From Rhodovulum marinum (GTDB lineage: Bacteria; Pseudomonadota; Alphaproteobacteria; Rhodobacterales; Rhodobacteraceae), in the NCBI RefSeq assembly GCF_004343075.1, contig NZ_SLXP01000007.1:124001-188000 (forward strand): a stretch of 64,000 bases of DNA, given 5' to 3'. Within the stretch, counting starts at the first letter, position 1. Each line of letters begins with the position of its first letter. A program made the translations under genes and the position numbers. Positions 52,675 to 61,593 of the stretch are shown in pieces. The notes below the pieces were generated by a model. It was not told the DNA's origin. It was given only the letters and a program-made list of their open reading frames with translations, and did no database searches.

Positions 52675-54111
52675 ATGGCGGGGCAGCTTCGGCGCAGTAT
52701 CCTTCTTGCGGCAGTTCTTGCGGCGGCCCCCATGGCCGGCGCGCAAACGCTGGACGTGCCGGCGCTGATCGCCGCCGCGCAGGCCGGCGACCCCGAGGCC
52801 CAGCGCATGGTGGGCGAGGCGCGGGTCTATGGCCTGGGCGGGGCGCAGGACGTGCCGGCCGGCATCGCCCTGCTGGAGCAGGCGGCACAGGCGGGCGACC
52901 TGCGCGCCAAGGCCAGCCTGGGCAAGATCCTTCTCGACGGCTTCTACCTGCCCGCCGAACCCGACCGCGCGCTGCCGCTGCTGGACGAGGCCGCGCAGGC
53001 CGGCGACACCCGCGCCCGGACCGCGCTGGGCGCCGCGCTGTTGTGGGGCGACGTGACCGCGCCCGACCCCGACCGCGCCCGGGCGCTTTTGCAACAGGCC
53101 GCCCAGGCCGGCGATGTCGAGGCGCTGCGCATTCTCGGCGAACAGCTTGTGCAGGGCTGGGTGATGGCGCCCGACACCCGCACCGGCCTTGCCATGCTGG
53201 AACAGGCCGCCGCCACCGGCGACACCGGCGCGCAGGTCGCGCTTGGCGCCGTGCTGCTGGATGGGCCCGGCGTCGATCACAACATCCCCCGCGCGGTCGA
53301 GTTGTTCGAATCCGCCGCGCGCGCGGGCGACGGCGCGGGGCTGGAAACATACGGCGCCTGGCTGATGTGGGGCCAGCGCGACCCGGCCCGGGCCGAAACC
53401 CTGCTGCGCCGCGCGGGCGAAATGGGCCGCGCCAGCGCCTGGACCACCCTGGCCGAGGGCGCGATGTATGGCTACCTGCCGCCCAATTCGCGGGCCAAAT
53501 TCGCGGGCTTTGCCGACCGCGCCCGCGCCGCCGGACAGGACCGCATCGCCGTTCTGGACGCCGAACGCCGCATGTGGGGCATCGGCATGCGCGCCTCGGG
53601 CCCCAAGTCTCGCGCCCTGCTGGAACAGGCCGCCGAGGCGGGCAACCCGGACGCGCTGCGCTTTCTCGTGCGGCTGTTGCGCGACGGCAATGGCATGAAC
53701 GTGGCCCGCGACCGCGCCGCCGCCCGCGCCCTGCTGGACCGGTTCGCGGATCTCCTGTCCCCGGCCGAACGCGCCAGGCTGGCCCTGACGATCGACATCT
53801 CGGCCACCCGCCAGACGGCCAGGTACCCCGCGCTGGCCGACCGGCTGGAGCGCGACCACCAGCGGCTTGGCCTCGCACTCGCCCGCGACCTTTACGCGGC
53901 CAATCCGAATTTCGCGATCTACCTGCTTCAGCGCGACATGGCGCGGCGCGGCATCTATGCCGGGCCGCTGGACGCGCTGGCCACCAGCGACACCTTGCGC
54001 GCGCTTCATTCCGATTGCATGGCCCGGCTGCCCGACCGCTGGCAATGCGGGGAAAACGTCATGGACGTGTCGGTGATCGGCCCGCTTCTGGCGCGCCGAT
54101 CCCCGGGCTGA
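52675..54111 (+). CDS. Exported SEL1-like repeat protein
   Basis: A 478-residue protein with a signal peptide (MAGQLRRSILLAAVLAAAPMAGA) and at least six SEL1/TPR-like repeats of about 36 residues (A-x-x-G-D-x-x-A-Q-x-x-L-G pattern; for example AAQAGDPEAQRMVGEARVYG, QAAQAGDVEALRILGEQLV). The last 150 residues are less repetitive, with a short peptidoglycan-hydrolase-like M-A-R-R-G-I-Y-A-G-P-L-D-A segment. It is probably a periplasmic interaction scaffold. CTGAAAGGTCAGGAC precedes the ATG. Confidence 0.85.
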   Translation: MAGQLRRSILLAAVLAAAPMAGAQTLDVPALIAAAQAGDPEAQRMVGEARVYGLGGAQDVPAGIALLEQAAQAGDLRAKASLGKILLDGFYLPAEPDRALPLLDEAAQAGDTRARTALGAALLWGDVTAPDPDRARALLQQAAQAGDVEALRILGEQLVQGWVMAPDTRTGLAMLEQAAATGDTGAQVALGAVLLDGPGVDHNIPRAVELFESAARAGDGAGLETYGAWLMWGQRDPARAETLLRRAGEMGRASAWTTLAEGAMYGYLPPNSRAKFAGFADRARAAGQDRIAVLDAERRMWGIGMRASGPKSRALLEQAAEAGNPDALRFLVRLLRDGNGMNVARDRAAARALLDRFADLLSPAERARLALTIDISATRQTARYPALADRLERDHQRLGLALARDLYAANPNFAIYLLQRDMARRGIYAGPLDALATSDTLRALHSDCMARLPDRWQCGENVMDVSVIGPLLARRSPG

Positions 54112-54123
54112 CCCTCATACAAG

Positions 54124-54167
54124 AGTCATATGCGATTCATATGGAATTCATATGCGATTCATATCGC
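54124..54167. repeat. Four tandem 11-bp repeats carrying CATATG
   Basis: Units AGTCATATGCG (54124), ATTCATATGGA (54135), ATTCATATGCG (54146) and ATTCATATCGC (54157). They differ by 1-3 bases; three carry the palindrome CATATG. The period equals about one helical turn, so the repeats face one side of the DNA. They lie between convergent SEL1-like and peroxiredoxin genes, 12 bases past the former's stop. Confidence 0.85.
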
Positions 54168-54182
54168 TGATTCCGGCCGTTT

Positions 54183-54671
54183 TCAGATCGCCGCCAACAG
54201 CGCCTCGCCCGCCGAGATCTCGCACTCGCCGGGGCTTTCCTCGACGTTCAGCACCGTGACCACGCCATCCTCGGCCAGCATCGCGTAACGTTTCGACCGC
54301 GCCACCAGACCCACCGGCAGCGCCGTGAAATCCATCCCGATCGCCTTGGTAAAGGCGCCGTCCGCATCGGCCAGCATGGTGATCCCGGCATCCGTCGCCC
54401 CCGTCGCCTCGCCCCAGGCCTTCATCACGAAGGGGTCGTTGACGGCAACGCAGATCACCTCGTCCACGCCCTTGTCCTTCAGCCCGTCCATCACCCGCAC
54501 GAAGCTGGGCACATGGGCCGAATGGCAGGTCGGCGTGAACGCCCCCGGCACCGCGAACAGCGCCACCTTGCGGCCCGCCAGTTTCTCGGACAGCTTCACC
54601 TCCTGCGGCCCCTCGGCGCCAAGCTGGATGAAGGTGGCCTCGGGCAGCCGGTCGCCGGTGGAAATCGTCAT
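54183..54671 (-). CDS. Peroxiredoxin (Prx5-like)
   Basis: A 162-residue atypical peroxiredoxin. The peroxidatic Cys is C49 in VPGAFTPTCHSAHVPSF; a second Cys in the GECEISAGEALL end is a possible partner. Prx5-type enzymes reduce hydrogen peroxide and alkyl peroxides, often with glutaredoxin or thioredoxin. The ATG at 54671 gives MTISTGDRLPEATF. It is divergent from the reductase gene. Confidence 0.93.
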   Translation of the reverse strand: MTISTGDRLPEATFIQLGAEGPQEVKLSEKLAGRKVALFAVPGAFTPTCHSAHVPSFVRVMDGLKDKGVDEVICVAVNDPFVMKAWGEATGATDAGITMLADADGAFTKAIGMDFTALPVGLVARSKRYAMLAEDGVVTVLNVEESPGECEISAGEALLAAI

Positions 54672-54752
54672 CTCTGTCCCTCCTCGTGGATTGCAAACGC
54701 TTTCCCGCCTCAGATAGTGTCTGGCCCGGATCATGCCAGAGCGGAAGGCCCA

Positions 54753-55958
54753 ATGTCCCACATCGTCATCATCGGCGCCGGCCAGGCGGGCGCGGCGCTG
54801 GCCGCGAAATTGCGGGCACTGGACTTTGCCGGGCGGATCACCCTGATCGGCGAGGAACCCGCCCCCCCCTACCAGCGCCCGCCGCTGTCCAAGAAATACC
54901 TGCTTGGCGAGATGGGCGTCGAACGGCTGTACCTGCGCCCGCCCGAATTCTATGCCGAGAACGACATCGAGTTGCGCCTGTCGCAGACCGCGGTGGCCAT
55001 CGACCGGGCCGACCGCGCGGTGATCGTGGACGGGCAGGCGCTGCGCTATGACCAGCTTGCCCTGACCACCGGCGCGGTGCCGCGCCGCCTGCCCGGCGCC
55101 ATCGGGGGCGCGCTTGGCGGGGTTCATGTCGTACGCACGCTGGCCGACGTGGACGGCATGGCGCCCGCCTTCCGCCCGGGCGCGCGGGTGCTGATCGTGG
55201 GCGGCGGCTATATCGGGCTGGAGGCCGCGGCGGTGGCCGCCGCCAAGGGCCTGCAGGTCACCCTGATCGAGGCCGCCGACCGCATCCTGCAGCGCGTCGC
55301 CGCCCCCGAGACATCCGCGTATTTCCGCGACCTGCACCGCGCCCATGGCGTCGACCTGCGCGAGGGCACGGGGCTGGTGCGCCTGTTGGGCGACACCCGC
55401 GTGACCGGGGCCGAACTGACCGATGGCACCGTGCTGGATCTCGACTTCGCCATCGTCGGCATCGGCGTGACACCCGCCACCGAACTGGCCGAAACCGCCG
55501 GGCTGGACGTGGCCCACGGCATCGCGGTGGACGCGATGGGCCGCACCTCCGACCCGGCCATCTGGGCCGCGGGCGATTGCACCAGCCTGCCCTATCGCGG
55601 CGCGCGCATCCGGCTGGAAAGCGTGCAGAACGCCATCGACCAGGCCGAGGCGGTGGCCGCGAACATGCTGGGCGCGAACGCACCCTATGACCCGAAACCG
55701 TGGTTCTGGTCCGACCAGTACGACGTGAAACTGCAGATCGCCGGGCTGAACCTGGGCCATGATCGCGTGGTGATCCGCCCCGGCGACCGCGCGGGCGCGG
55801 TCAGCCACTGGTATTACCGCGGGGCCGAGCTTCTGGCCGTCGACGCGATGAACGACCCGCGCGCCTACATGACCGCCAAGCGCCTGATCGAGGCGGGCCG
55901 CTCGCCCGACCCGGACGCGGTGGCGGCGGGCGACCTCAAGGCGCTGATGGCGGCGTGA
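54753..55958 (+). CDS. FAD-dependent ferredoxin/NAD reductase
   Basis: A 401-residue flavoprotein of the ferredoxin reductase family (as in oxygenase electron chains and rubredoxin reductase). It has FAD motif IVIIGAGQAGAALAAKL, APPYQRPPLSKKYLLGE, the NAD motif VLIVGGGYIGLEAAAVAAAKG and WAAGDCTSLP. The C-terminal domain includes PWFWSDQYDVKLQIAG. Its electron acceptor is unknown; no ferredoxin gene is near. It overlaps rsmD by 4 bases. Confidence 0.92.
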   Translation: MSHIVIIGAGQAGAALAAKLRALDFAGRITLIGEEPAPPYQRPPLSKKYLLGEMGVERLYLRPPEFYAENDIELRLSQTAVAIDRADRAVIVDGQALRYDQLALTTGAVPRRLPGAIGGALGGVHVVRTLADVDGMAPAFRPGARVLIVGGGYIGLEAAAVAAAKGLQVTLIEAADRILQRVAAPETSAYFRDLHRAHGVDLREGTGLVRLLGDTRVTGAELTDGTVLDLDFAIVGIGVTPATELAETAGLDVAHGIAVDAMGRTSDPAIWAAGDCTSLPYRGARIRLESVQNAIDQAEAVAANMLGANAPYDPKPWFWSDQYDVKLQIAGLNLGHDRVVIRPGDRAGAVSHWYYRGAELLAVDAMNDPRAYMTAKRLIEAGRSPDPDAVAAGDLKALMAA

Positions 55959-56515
55959 GGATCATCGCGGGCCAGCACCGGGGCCTTCGGCTGGCCTCGG
56001 TCGGCAAGGGCGATGCGGGCGCGCATCTGCGCCCCACGACCGACCGGGTGCGCGAAAGCCTGTTCAACCTTCTGGTGAACGGCCCCTATGGCGACCCGGT
56101 GACCGGCGCCCATGTGGTGGACCTGTTCGCGGGCACCGGCGCGCTGGGGCTCGAGGCGCTGTCGCGCGGCGCGGCGCATGTCACCTTTGTCGAAAACGGC
56201 GCCAAGGCCGCCGCCCTGATCCGCGAGAACGTGGCGAAATGCCGGGCCGAGGGTGCAACGACCCTGATCCGCCGCGACGCGACGCGGCCGGGCGAAAACC
56301 CCGGCGCGGCCCATGACCTGGTGTTCCTCGACCCGCCCTATGGCAAGGGGCTGGGCGAAAAGGCACTGGCCGCGGCCCTGGCGGGCGGCTGGATCGCGCC
56401 CGGCGCGCTGATCGTCTGGGAGGAGGGCGGCGAGATCGCCCCGCCCGAGGGCGTGGACCTGCTGGATACCCGGCGCTACGGCGACACGCGGATCGCGATC
56501 CTGCGCCACGCCTGA
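55955..56515 (+). CDS. rsmD: 16S rRNA (guanine966-N2)-methyltransferase
   Basis: A 186-residue RsmD starting at GTG 55955 (RIIAGQHRGLRL), overlapping the previous stop. Motifs are VVDLFAGTGALGLEALSRGA, FVENGAKAAALIRENV and the N-x-P-Y-like catalytic LVFLDPPYGKG. It methylates G966 of 16S rRNA on the small subunit. It is translationally coupled to the reductase gene. Confidence 0.95.
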   Translation: MRIIAGQHRGLRLASVGKGDAGAHLRPTTDRVRESLFNLLVNGPYGDPVTGAHVVDLFAGTGALGLEALSRGAAHVTFVENGAKAAALIRENVAKCRAEGATTLIRRDATRPGENPGAAHDLVFLDPPYGKGLGEKALAAALAGGWIAPGALIVWEEGGEIAPPEGVDLLDTRRYGDTRIAILRHA

Positions 56516-56557
56516 TCCCGCTTGCGGGCCGGCACCCGGCCCCCCATCTGATCGTCC

Positions 56558-57499
56558 ATGACCGCGCTTGCCCCCGCCACCGATGCCGCGCTGATCGCCG
56601 CTGCCCGCGCCTATTTCGCCGCGCGGCGCGCCCGCGTGCCCGGTTTCGTGCGGGCACAGTTCGGGCTGCGCGGCACGGTCCGGCTGCATCGCCACGCGCT
56701 GGGCTGGGACATCGTCAAGGCACCGGTCAACGTGGTGCTGTCGCCGGTGCTGATCCTGTCGCGGCTGGGCGGCTGGGCGGCGGGCCGTCTGGGCGCGCGG
56801 CGCACCGCCGACTGGCTGCTGTCGCGCCGTGTGTTGCTGCCCACCGCGGTCGCCCGGGCCGCCGAACGCGCCATCGTCGTCGACCTGCTGGAGCTGCCCT
56901 GGGACGGCCCCGGCAAGACCAGCGAGGCCGACGCGCTGGCCCGCGCCATGCTGGCCCAACCGGCCCTGGCCCGGCTGGTTGCGGAACGGCGCGAGGCGGG
57001 CCGCCTGACCGCGCGCGCCCTGTCGGACTATGGCGGCACGCGGTCCGCCGTGGCCGAGATGACCACGGCGCTGGGCACGCTGGGCGCGGGCGCGATCGTG
57101 TTCCAGTCGGTCACACCGGGCATGGTGTCCTTCGCCCCCGGCCTGGCCGCCGTGCTGGCCCACCAGGCGGCGGTGGCGGCCTTTCCGCTGGGCGGGCTGA
57201 TGGGCACGGCGTGGTATGGCCTGTTCCCGGTCGCCGTCTCGCCCTGGCTGATCGCCGCGCTGACCGTTGGGCTGGTCGCCATGGGCGCGCTGGTGGCAGC
57301 CTTCGCAGGTGTGATCGCCGACCCGGTGCAAACCGCGCTGGGGCTGCACCAACGCCGCCTGAATCGCCTGATCGACGCGATGGAGGATGCCTTTACCGGC
57401 GAGGGGAAACGCGGCTTTGCCGTGCGCGAACATTACCTCGCGCGGCTTCTGGACCTGTCCGACGCGGGAATGGCGGCAATCCGCATGCTGACGCCCTGA
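56558..57499 (+). CDS. Conserved hydrophobic protein of unknown function
   Basis: A 313-residue protein with hydrophobic segments near residues 52-74 (VVLSPVLILSRLGGW), 171-190, 199-225 (AAVAAFPLGGLMGTAWYGLF) and 229-255 (LIAALTVGLVAMGALVAAFAG), separated by long amphipathic stretches. The ends (RGTVRLHRHALGWDIVKAP and HQRRLNRLIDAMEDAF) are helical. It is similar in style to DUF6635-type Rhodobacterales proteins, from memory. No known function. Confidence 0.7.
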   Translation: MTALAPATDAALIAAARAYFAARRARVPGFVRAQFGLRGTVRLHRHALGWDIVKAPVNVVLSPVLILSRLGGWAAGRLGARRTADWLLSRRVLLPTAVARAAERAIVVDLLELPWDGPGKTSEADALARAMLAQPALARLVAERREAGRLTARALSDYGGTRSAVAEMTTALGTLGAGAIVFQSVTPGMVSFAPGLAAVLAHQAAVAAFPLGGLMGTAWYGLFPVAVSPWLIAALTVGLVAMGALVAAFAGVIADPVQTALGLHQRRLNRLIDAMEDAFTGEGKRGFAVREHYLARLLDLSDAGMAAIRMLTP

Positions 57500-57505
57500 C
57501 CGCGC

Positions 57506-59068
57506 TCAGGACGCCATCTGGAACATCGGAAAGGTCACGCCCAGCGCCCAGGCCAAAAACAGCCCCAGCCCGATCCCCGCCCCCGCCGGCCGGGCCGAGG
57601 CGCGGCCCACCCAGCCGCCCATCATCCCGAACAGCAGGAAGAACAACAGCACCACCGGCAGGATCACCAGCAGGAAGAACAGCCCGCTGAAATCCAGCGC
57701 CGTGGCCAGCCCCAGCGAGGCCAGGAATGCCCCCCGCGCCGTCAGGCTGCGCCACAGCGGCGCACGCCCGCCCTCGACCATCAGCGCGTCGCCCAGCATG
57801 TAGGGCACCGTGCCCACCGCCATCGCCGCGATGATCACCGCCCGTTCGGGGTTGGGAAAGAACGAGGTCACGTAGCGATCCATCGCGAATCCGTAGATGC
57901 CGATGCCATAAAACGCGACCAGCCCCGCCAGCCCCAGGATGCGCCCCACCTCGCGCCAGCCGGGCCAGCGCACCTCGCCCCACCACGCCAGCAGCGCCAG
58001 CACCAGCACGCCATACAGCGCGAAATGCACGGCCAGGTAATCGGCCACCAGCACCGGCAGGAACCGCGTGTTCACCGGCGCCAGCACCAGCGGCACCACC
58101 ACCGCCGGCAGCAGCGCCGCGATCAGGAAACGGTTGCGCGGCAGGGGTTTCGGCCGCGCCTGGTGGGTCTTGCCGCCCAGGCGGGCCAGCGGCCAGGCCA
58201 GCGCCACGATCCCCGTCAGCAACAGCGCCACCCAGCCGCCCATATGCGCCACGTCGCCCGAACTTTGCCGCCCGAATGTCGCGTCCAGCCAGGCCCGCGC
58301 CTCGCGCAGCATGGTGGGCGACCAGATCACCCCGACATGTTCCACGTTCGGCGCCAGAACCGCGCGCCGCCCGGTGCCCTCGGCCGGGTCGCCCACCGTG
58401 TCGCCCAACCCCGCCGCCGGGTCGGCGCGGTGCAGCGCGGCCAGCGCGTCGGGGATCAGCCGCCCCTCCCACTCGCCCTGGATCATCAACAGGTTCGGCG
58501 GGTCGGTCGCGGTGATCGAATCGTCCGACATCGACACCGCCACCGTGGCCGCCAGCCGGTCATCGACCACCGCCTGCCGCACCGCGATGTAACTGCCCAT
58601 GGAATGGCCCATGATCGCCACGCGCCCATCCGCCCAGGGCTGGGCCAGCGCGGCGTCGATCACCCGATCGGTTTCGGCCATCAACAGGATCGCCGTGCCC
58701 TCGGGGCTGTCCAGGTCGCCCGACATCGGCACCGGGTTGCGCCCGTGCCCCTCGTAGTCGAACGCGACGGCGGCATAGCCCGCCCGCGCCAGGGTCAGCG
58801 AGGTCGCCTGCATCAAGGGCCGCGACCCCGCGAATCCGTGCGAGACGATGACCACCGGCGCGGGCCCCGCATCCGGCAGGCGGTAAACGGTGGTGGGCGT
58901 CGTGCCGGTGCCGGGCACGGGTTCGATCAGGATGCCCGCGCGTTCCGATTCCAGCTGCCAGATCGACACGACGATCGCCGCCAGCGCCAGGATCGCGACG
59001 ATCCAGCGCGCGGGCGTCAGCCGCCAGCCCACGGGGTGCGGATGGTCCTGCGCGGCGGTCATCGGCAT
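57506..59068 (-). CDS. Alpha/beta hydrolase fused to a multi-helix membrane domain
   Basis: A 520-residue protein. After one N-terminal helix (about 20-40) comes an alpha/beta hydrolase domain with HGFAGSRPLM, FDYEGHGRN and the nucleophile elbow MGHSMGSY (Ser near 155), with a likely catalytic His in PNVEHVGVIW. From about 275 to the end there are six or seven membrane helices (GGWVALLLTGIVALAWPLA, FLIAALLPAVVVPLVL and others). The active site probably faces the periplasm. The substrate is unknown. Confidence 0.8.
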   Translation of the reverse strand: MPMTAAQDHPHPVGWRLTPARWIVAILALAAIVVSIWQLESERAGILIEPVPGTGTTPTTVYRLPDAGPAPVVIVSHGFAGSRPLMQATSLTLARAGYAAVAFDYEGHGRNPVPMSGDLDSPEGTAILLMAETDRVIDAALAQPWADGRVAIMGHSMGSYIAVRQAVVDDRLAATVAVSMSDDSITATDPPNLLMIQGEWEGRLIPDALAALHRADPAAGLGDTVGDPAEGTGRRAVLAPNVEHVGVIWSPTMLREARAWLDATFGRQSSGDVAHMGGWVALLLTGIVALAWPLARLGGKTHQARPKPLPRNRFLIAALLPAVVVPLVLAPVNTRFLPVLVADYLAVHFALYGVLVLALLAWWGEVRWPGWREVGRILGLAGLVAFYGIGIYGFAMDRYVTSFFPNPERAVIIAAMAVGTVPYMLGDALMVEGGRAPLWRSLTARGAFLASLGLATALDFSGLFFLLVILPVVLLFFLLFGMMGGWVGRASARPAGAGIGLGLFLAWALGVTFPMFQMAS

Positions 59069-59161
59069 CCCCGGCCAGGGGCCAGCGGGCGGAATCTGGG
59101 TCGCATCTGGGGCATCGGCGCTCCTTTCCGGCGGACGGGCGCGCCCGGCATCGGGGGCGGC

Positions 59162-60034
59162 CTAGCGATAGGTAGGGTGGAACAGCCCCGCCGGCGAGAG
59201 CGTGAAGATCTCGGCGCCCTCGGCGGTGACGCCGATGGAATGCTCGAACTGCGCCGACAGCGTCTTGTCGCGGGTCACCGCCGTCCAGTCATCGGCCAGC
59301 ACCCCGGTCTCGGGGCGGCCAAGGTTCACCATCGGCTCGATGGTGAAGAACATCCCCTCTTCCAGAACCGGCCCGGCGCCCTTCTGGCCGTAATGCAGCA
59401 CGTTGGGGGGCGCGTGGAACACCCGCCCCAGCCCGTGGCCGCAGAAATCGCGCACCACGCTCATCTTGTGGCTTTCCACATAGGTCTGGATCGCGTGGCC
59501 GATATCGCCGAAGGTGTTGCCGGGCCTGACCGCGTCGATCCCCTTGAACAGCGCGTCATGGGTCACCTGGATCAGCCGCTCGGCCTTGCGCGACAGTTTC
59601 CCCGCCACGTACATCCGGCTGGTGTCGCCGAACCAGCCATCGACGATCACCGTCACGTCGATGTTCAGGATGTCGCCATCGACCAGCACGTCATCCTTGC
59701 GCCGTTTCTCCAGGTCCTTCGACACCGTCTCGGTGCCGCTTTTCGGGATCGGCGCGCCGGGGATGCCGTGGCAGACCACGTTGTTGACCGAGATGCAGCT
59801 GGCGTGCCGGTACCCCTTGTAGCCGATGGTGGCCGAGGTCGCGCCCTTGGCCTCGACCATTTCGGTGATCAGCCGGTCGATTTCGCCGGTGCTCTGGCCG
59901 GGATGCACCGCGGGGGCGATCTCGTCCAGGATCTCGGCCGCAACCCGCCCGGCCGCATGCATGCCCGCGAAATCCTCGCGTTCATGGATGCGGATGTTGT
60001 CCCTGTTGCGGCGGGTCCGCCTTTTCTCGTCCAC
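59162..60034 (-). CDS. map: Type I methionine aminopeptidase
   Basis: A 290-residue MetAP that removes initiator Met after deformylation. Metal ligands are visible: D in LNIDVTVIVDG and DTSRMY, H in GHGLGRVFH, E in FTIEPMVN and E in EHSIGVT; VCHGIPG carries the conserved His. I start at GTG 60034, where GAGGAG lies 7 bases upstream; an ATG at 60076 is an alternative. It follows sfsA on the same strand and completes the def pathway in this window. Confidence 0.95.
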   Translation of the reverse strand: MDEKRRTRRNRDNIRIHEREDFAGMHAAGRVAAEILDEIAPAVHPGQSTGEIDRLITEMVEAKGATSATIGYKGYRHASCISVNNVVCHGIPGAPIPKSGTETVSKDLEKRRKDDVLVDGDILNIDVTVIVDGWFGDTSRMYVAGKLSRKAERLIQVTHDALFKGIDAVRPGNTFGDIGHAIQTYVESHKMSVVRDFCGHGLGRVFHAPPNVLHYGQKGAGPVLEEGMFFTIEPMVNLGRPETGVLADDWTAVTRDKTLSAQFEHSIGVTAEGAEIFTLSPAGLFHPTYR

Positions 60035-60099
60035 TGGCAACTCCTCGGCCCCTCGCGCGGCAACATAATGCGGCATCGCGGCAATGGCCAGTGCAGGCC

Positions 60100-60816
60100 C
60101 TAACCCTGCGGCGCAAGGTCCACCGGCAGCGGCGCGGCCAGCGTCACGCCGCCCGTGTCGATCGCGGTGCCGTAACACAACATCTCGACCCCCGCCGCGG
60201 CGGCCGCGCGCGCCGCCTGCGCATAGGCGGGGTCGATATCCGCGGCCAGCCGGAACCGCGCGCAATCGCTGCGCTGCACCAGGTACAGAACCGCCGCCCG
60301 GTGCCCCGCCTGCGCCATCCGCGCCAGTTCGGCCATGTGTTTCGCGCCGCGCGCCGTCACGCTGTCGGGAAACTCGGCCCAGTCGCCCGCGCGGCGCAGA
60401 TGCACGTTCTTCACCTCGACATAGGCGTCGGGCAACCCCGCCCCGGTCAACAGGAAATCCACCCGGCTGCGTTCGCCATATTTCACCTCGGCGCGCACCT
60501 GCCCATACGCCGCGAATTCCGCCACGCGGGCCGCCTCCAGCGCCTCGCGCACCACCCGGTTGGGCAGGCCCGCGTCGATCCCCGCCCAGTGCCCGCCGGG
60601 CAGCTCCGCCAGCCGCCAGCCATAGCGCAGCTTCTTCCTGGGGTCGTCATTGGGTTCCAGCCAGACGCGCAGGCCCGGCTCCTTCAGCCCCATCATCGAG
60701 CCGGGGTTCGGGCAATGCGCCGTCACCGCCTGCCCGCTGTCCAGCGTCACGTCGGCCAGGAACCGGTTATAGCGGCGGATCAGCCGACCGCGCACGAGGG
60801 GGCTTTGAAAGCGCAT
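60100..60816 (-). CDS. sfsA: Sugar fermentation stimulation protein homologue SfsA
   Basis: A 238-residue SfsA. An N-terminal OB-like region (LIRRYNRFLADVTLDSG, HCPNPGSMMG) precedes a nuclease-like PD-(D/E)XK core with RVDFLLTG and YVEVKNVHLR. E. coli SfsA binds DNA and affects maltose genes; its molecular role is unclear. It begins 45 bases from the divergent cinA-like gene and is followed by map. Confidence 0.95.
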   Translation of the reverse strand: MRFQSPLVRGRLIRRYNRFLADVTLDSGQAVTAHCPNPGSMMGLKEPGLRVWLEPNDDPRKKLRYGWRLAELPGGHWAGIDAGLPNRVVREALEAARVAEFAAYGQVRAEVKYGERSRVDFLLTGAGLPDAYVEVKNVHLRRAGDWAEFPDSVTARGAKHMAELARMAQAGHRAAVLYLVQRSDCARFRLAADIDPAYAQAARAAAAAGVEMLCYGTAIDTGGVTLAAPLPVDLAPQG

Positions 60817-60861
60817 GACCCGGACCTATACCGAGGCAAGAGACCGGACAAGGAGGCGAGC

Positions 60862-61593
60862 ATGGGCAATCCCACCGCGGCGATGCTGGTGATCGGCGAC
60901 GAGATCCTTTCGGGGCGAACGCGCGACGCCAACATGCATTTCCTCGCGGGCGAACTGGTCAAGCACGGCATCCGCCTGTCCGAGGTCCGCATCGTCCCCG
61001 ACATCCCCGAGCGCATCGTCGAGGCGCTGAACGCCCTGCGGGCGGCCTATGACACGGTGTTCACCTCGGGCGGCATCGGGCCGACCCATGACGACATCAC
61101 CGCCGACGCGGTCGCCGCGGCCTTTGGCGTGGGGATCGACGTGCGCGAGGATGCCCGCGCCCTGATGCAGGAGTATTGCGACCGGATGGGGCGCGAGCTG
61201 AACGAATCGCGCCTGCGCATGGCCCGCATCCCCGAAGGCGCCGCGCTGATCGAGAACCCGATTTCCGCCGCGCCGGGGTTCACCATCGGCAACGTGCATG
61301 TCATGGCCGGCGTGCCCTCGATCTTCCAGGCGATGGTGGCGGGCGTGCTTCCGACGCTGGTGGGGGGCGACGCGCTTCTGTCGCAGAACCTGACCGTGGA
61401 ACGGGCCGAGGGCGACATCGCCGGCGAGCTGCGCGGGCTGGCCGCCGAATTTCCCGACCTGTCCATCGGCTCCTACCCCTTCGTGCGCGACGGGGTCTAC
61501 GGCACCAATATCGTGATCCGCGGCAGCGACGGCGCACGGCTGGACGCCGCCATGGGCCGGCTTTGCGCGACCTTCCCCGAGGCGGTCGCGTGA
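60862..61593 (+). CDS. Molybdopterin-binding (CinA N-terminal-like) protein
   Basis: A 243-residue MoCF-biosynthesis domain protein. Motifs are MLVIGDEILSGRTRDAN, FTSGGIGPTHDDITADAVA and PGFTIGNVHVMAGVPSIF. In CinA this domain precedes an NMN deamidase domain, which is missing here; in other bacteria these single-domain forms are known as COG1058-type ADP-ribose-like pyrophosphatases. GGAGGCGAG precedes the ATG. Its stop overlaps the next start. Confidence 0.9.
   Translation: MGNPTAAMLVIGDEILSGRTRDANMHFLAGELVKHGIRLSEVRIVPDIPERIVEALNALRAAYDTVFTSGGIGPTHDDITADAVAAAFGVGIDVREDARALMQEYCDRMGRELNESRLRMARIPEGAALIENPISAAPGFTIGNVHVMAGVPSIFQAMVAGVLPTLVGGDALLSQNLTVERAEGDIAGELRGLAAEFPDLSIGSYPFVRDGVYGTNIVIRGSDGARLDAAMGRLCATFPEAVA

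Noticed and set aside
52489-54045. Long minus-strand frame antisense to the SEL1-like gene
   Set aside because: Repeat periodicity is inherited from the SEL1 repeats of the plus strand; no independent start signal or domain.
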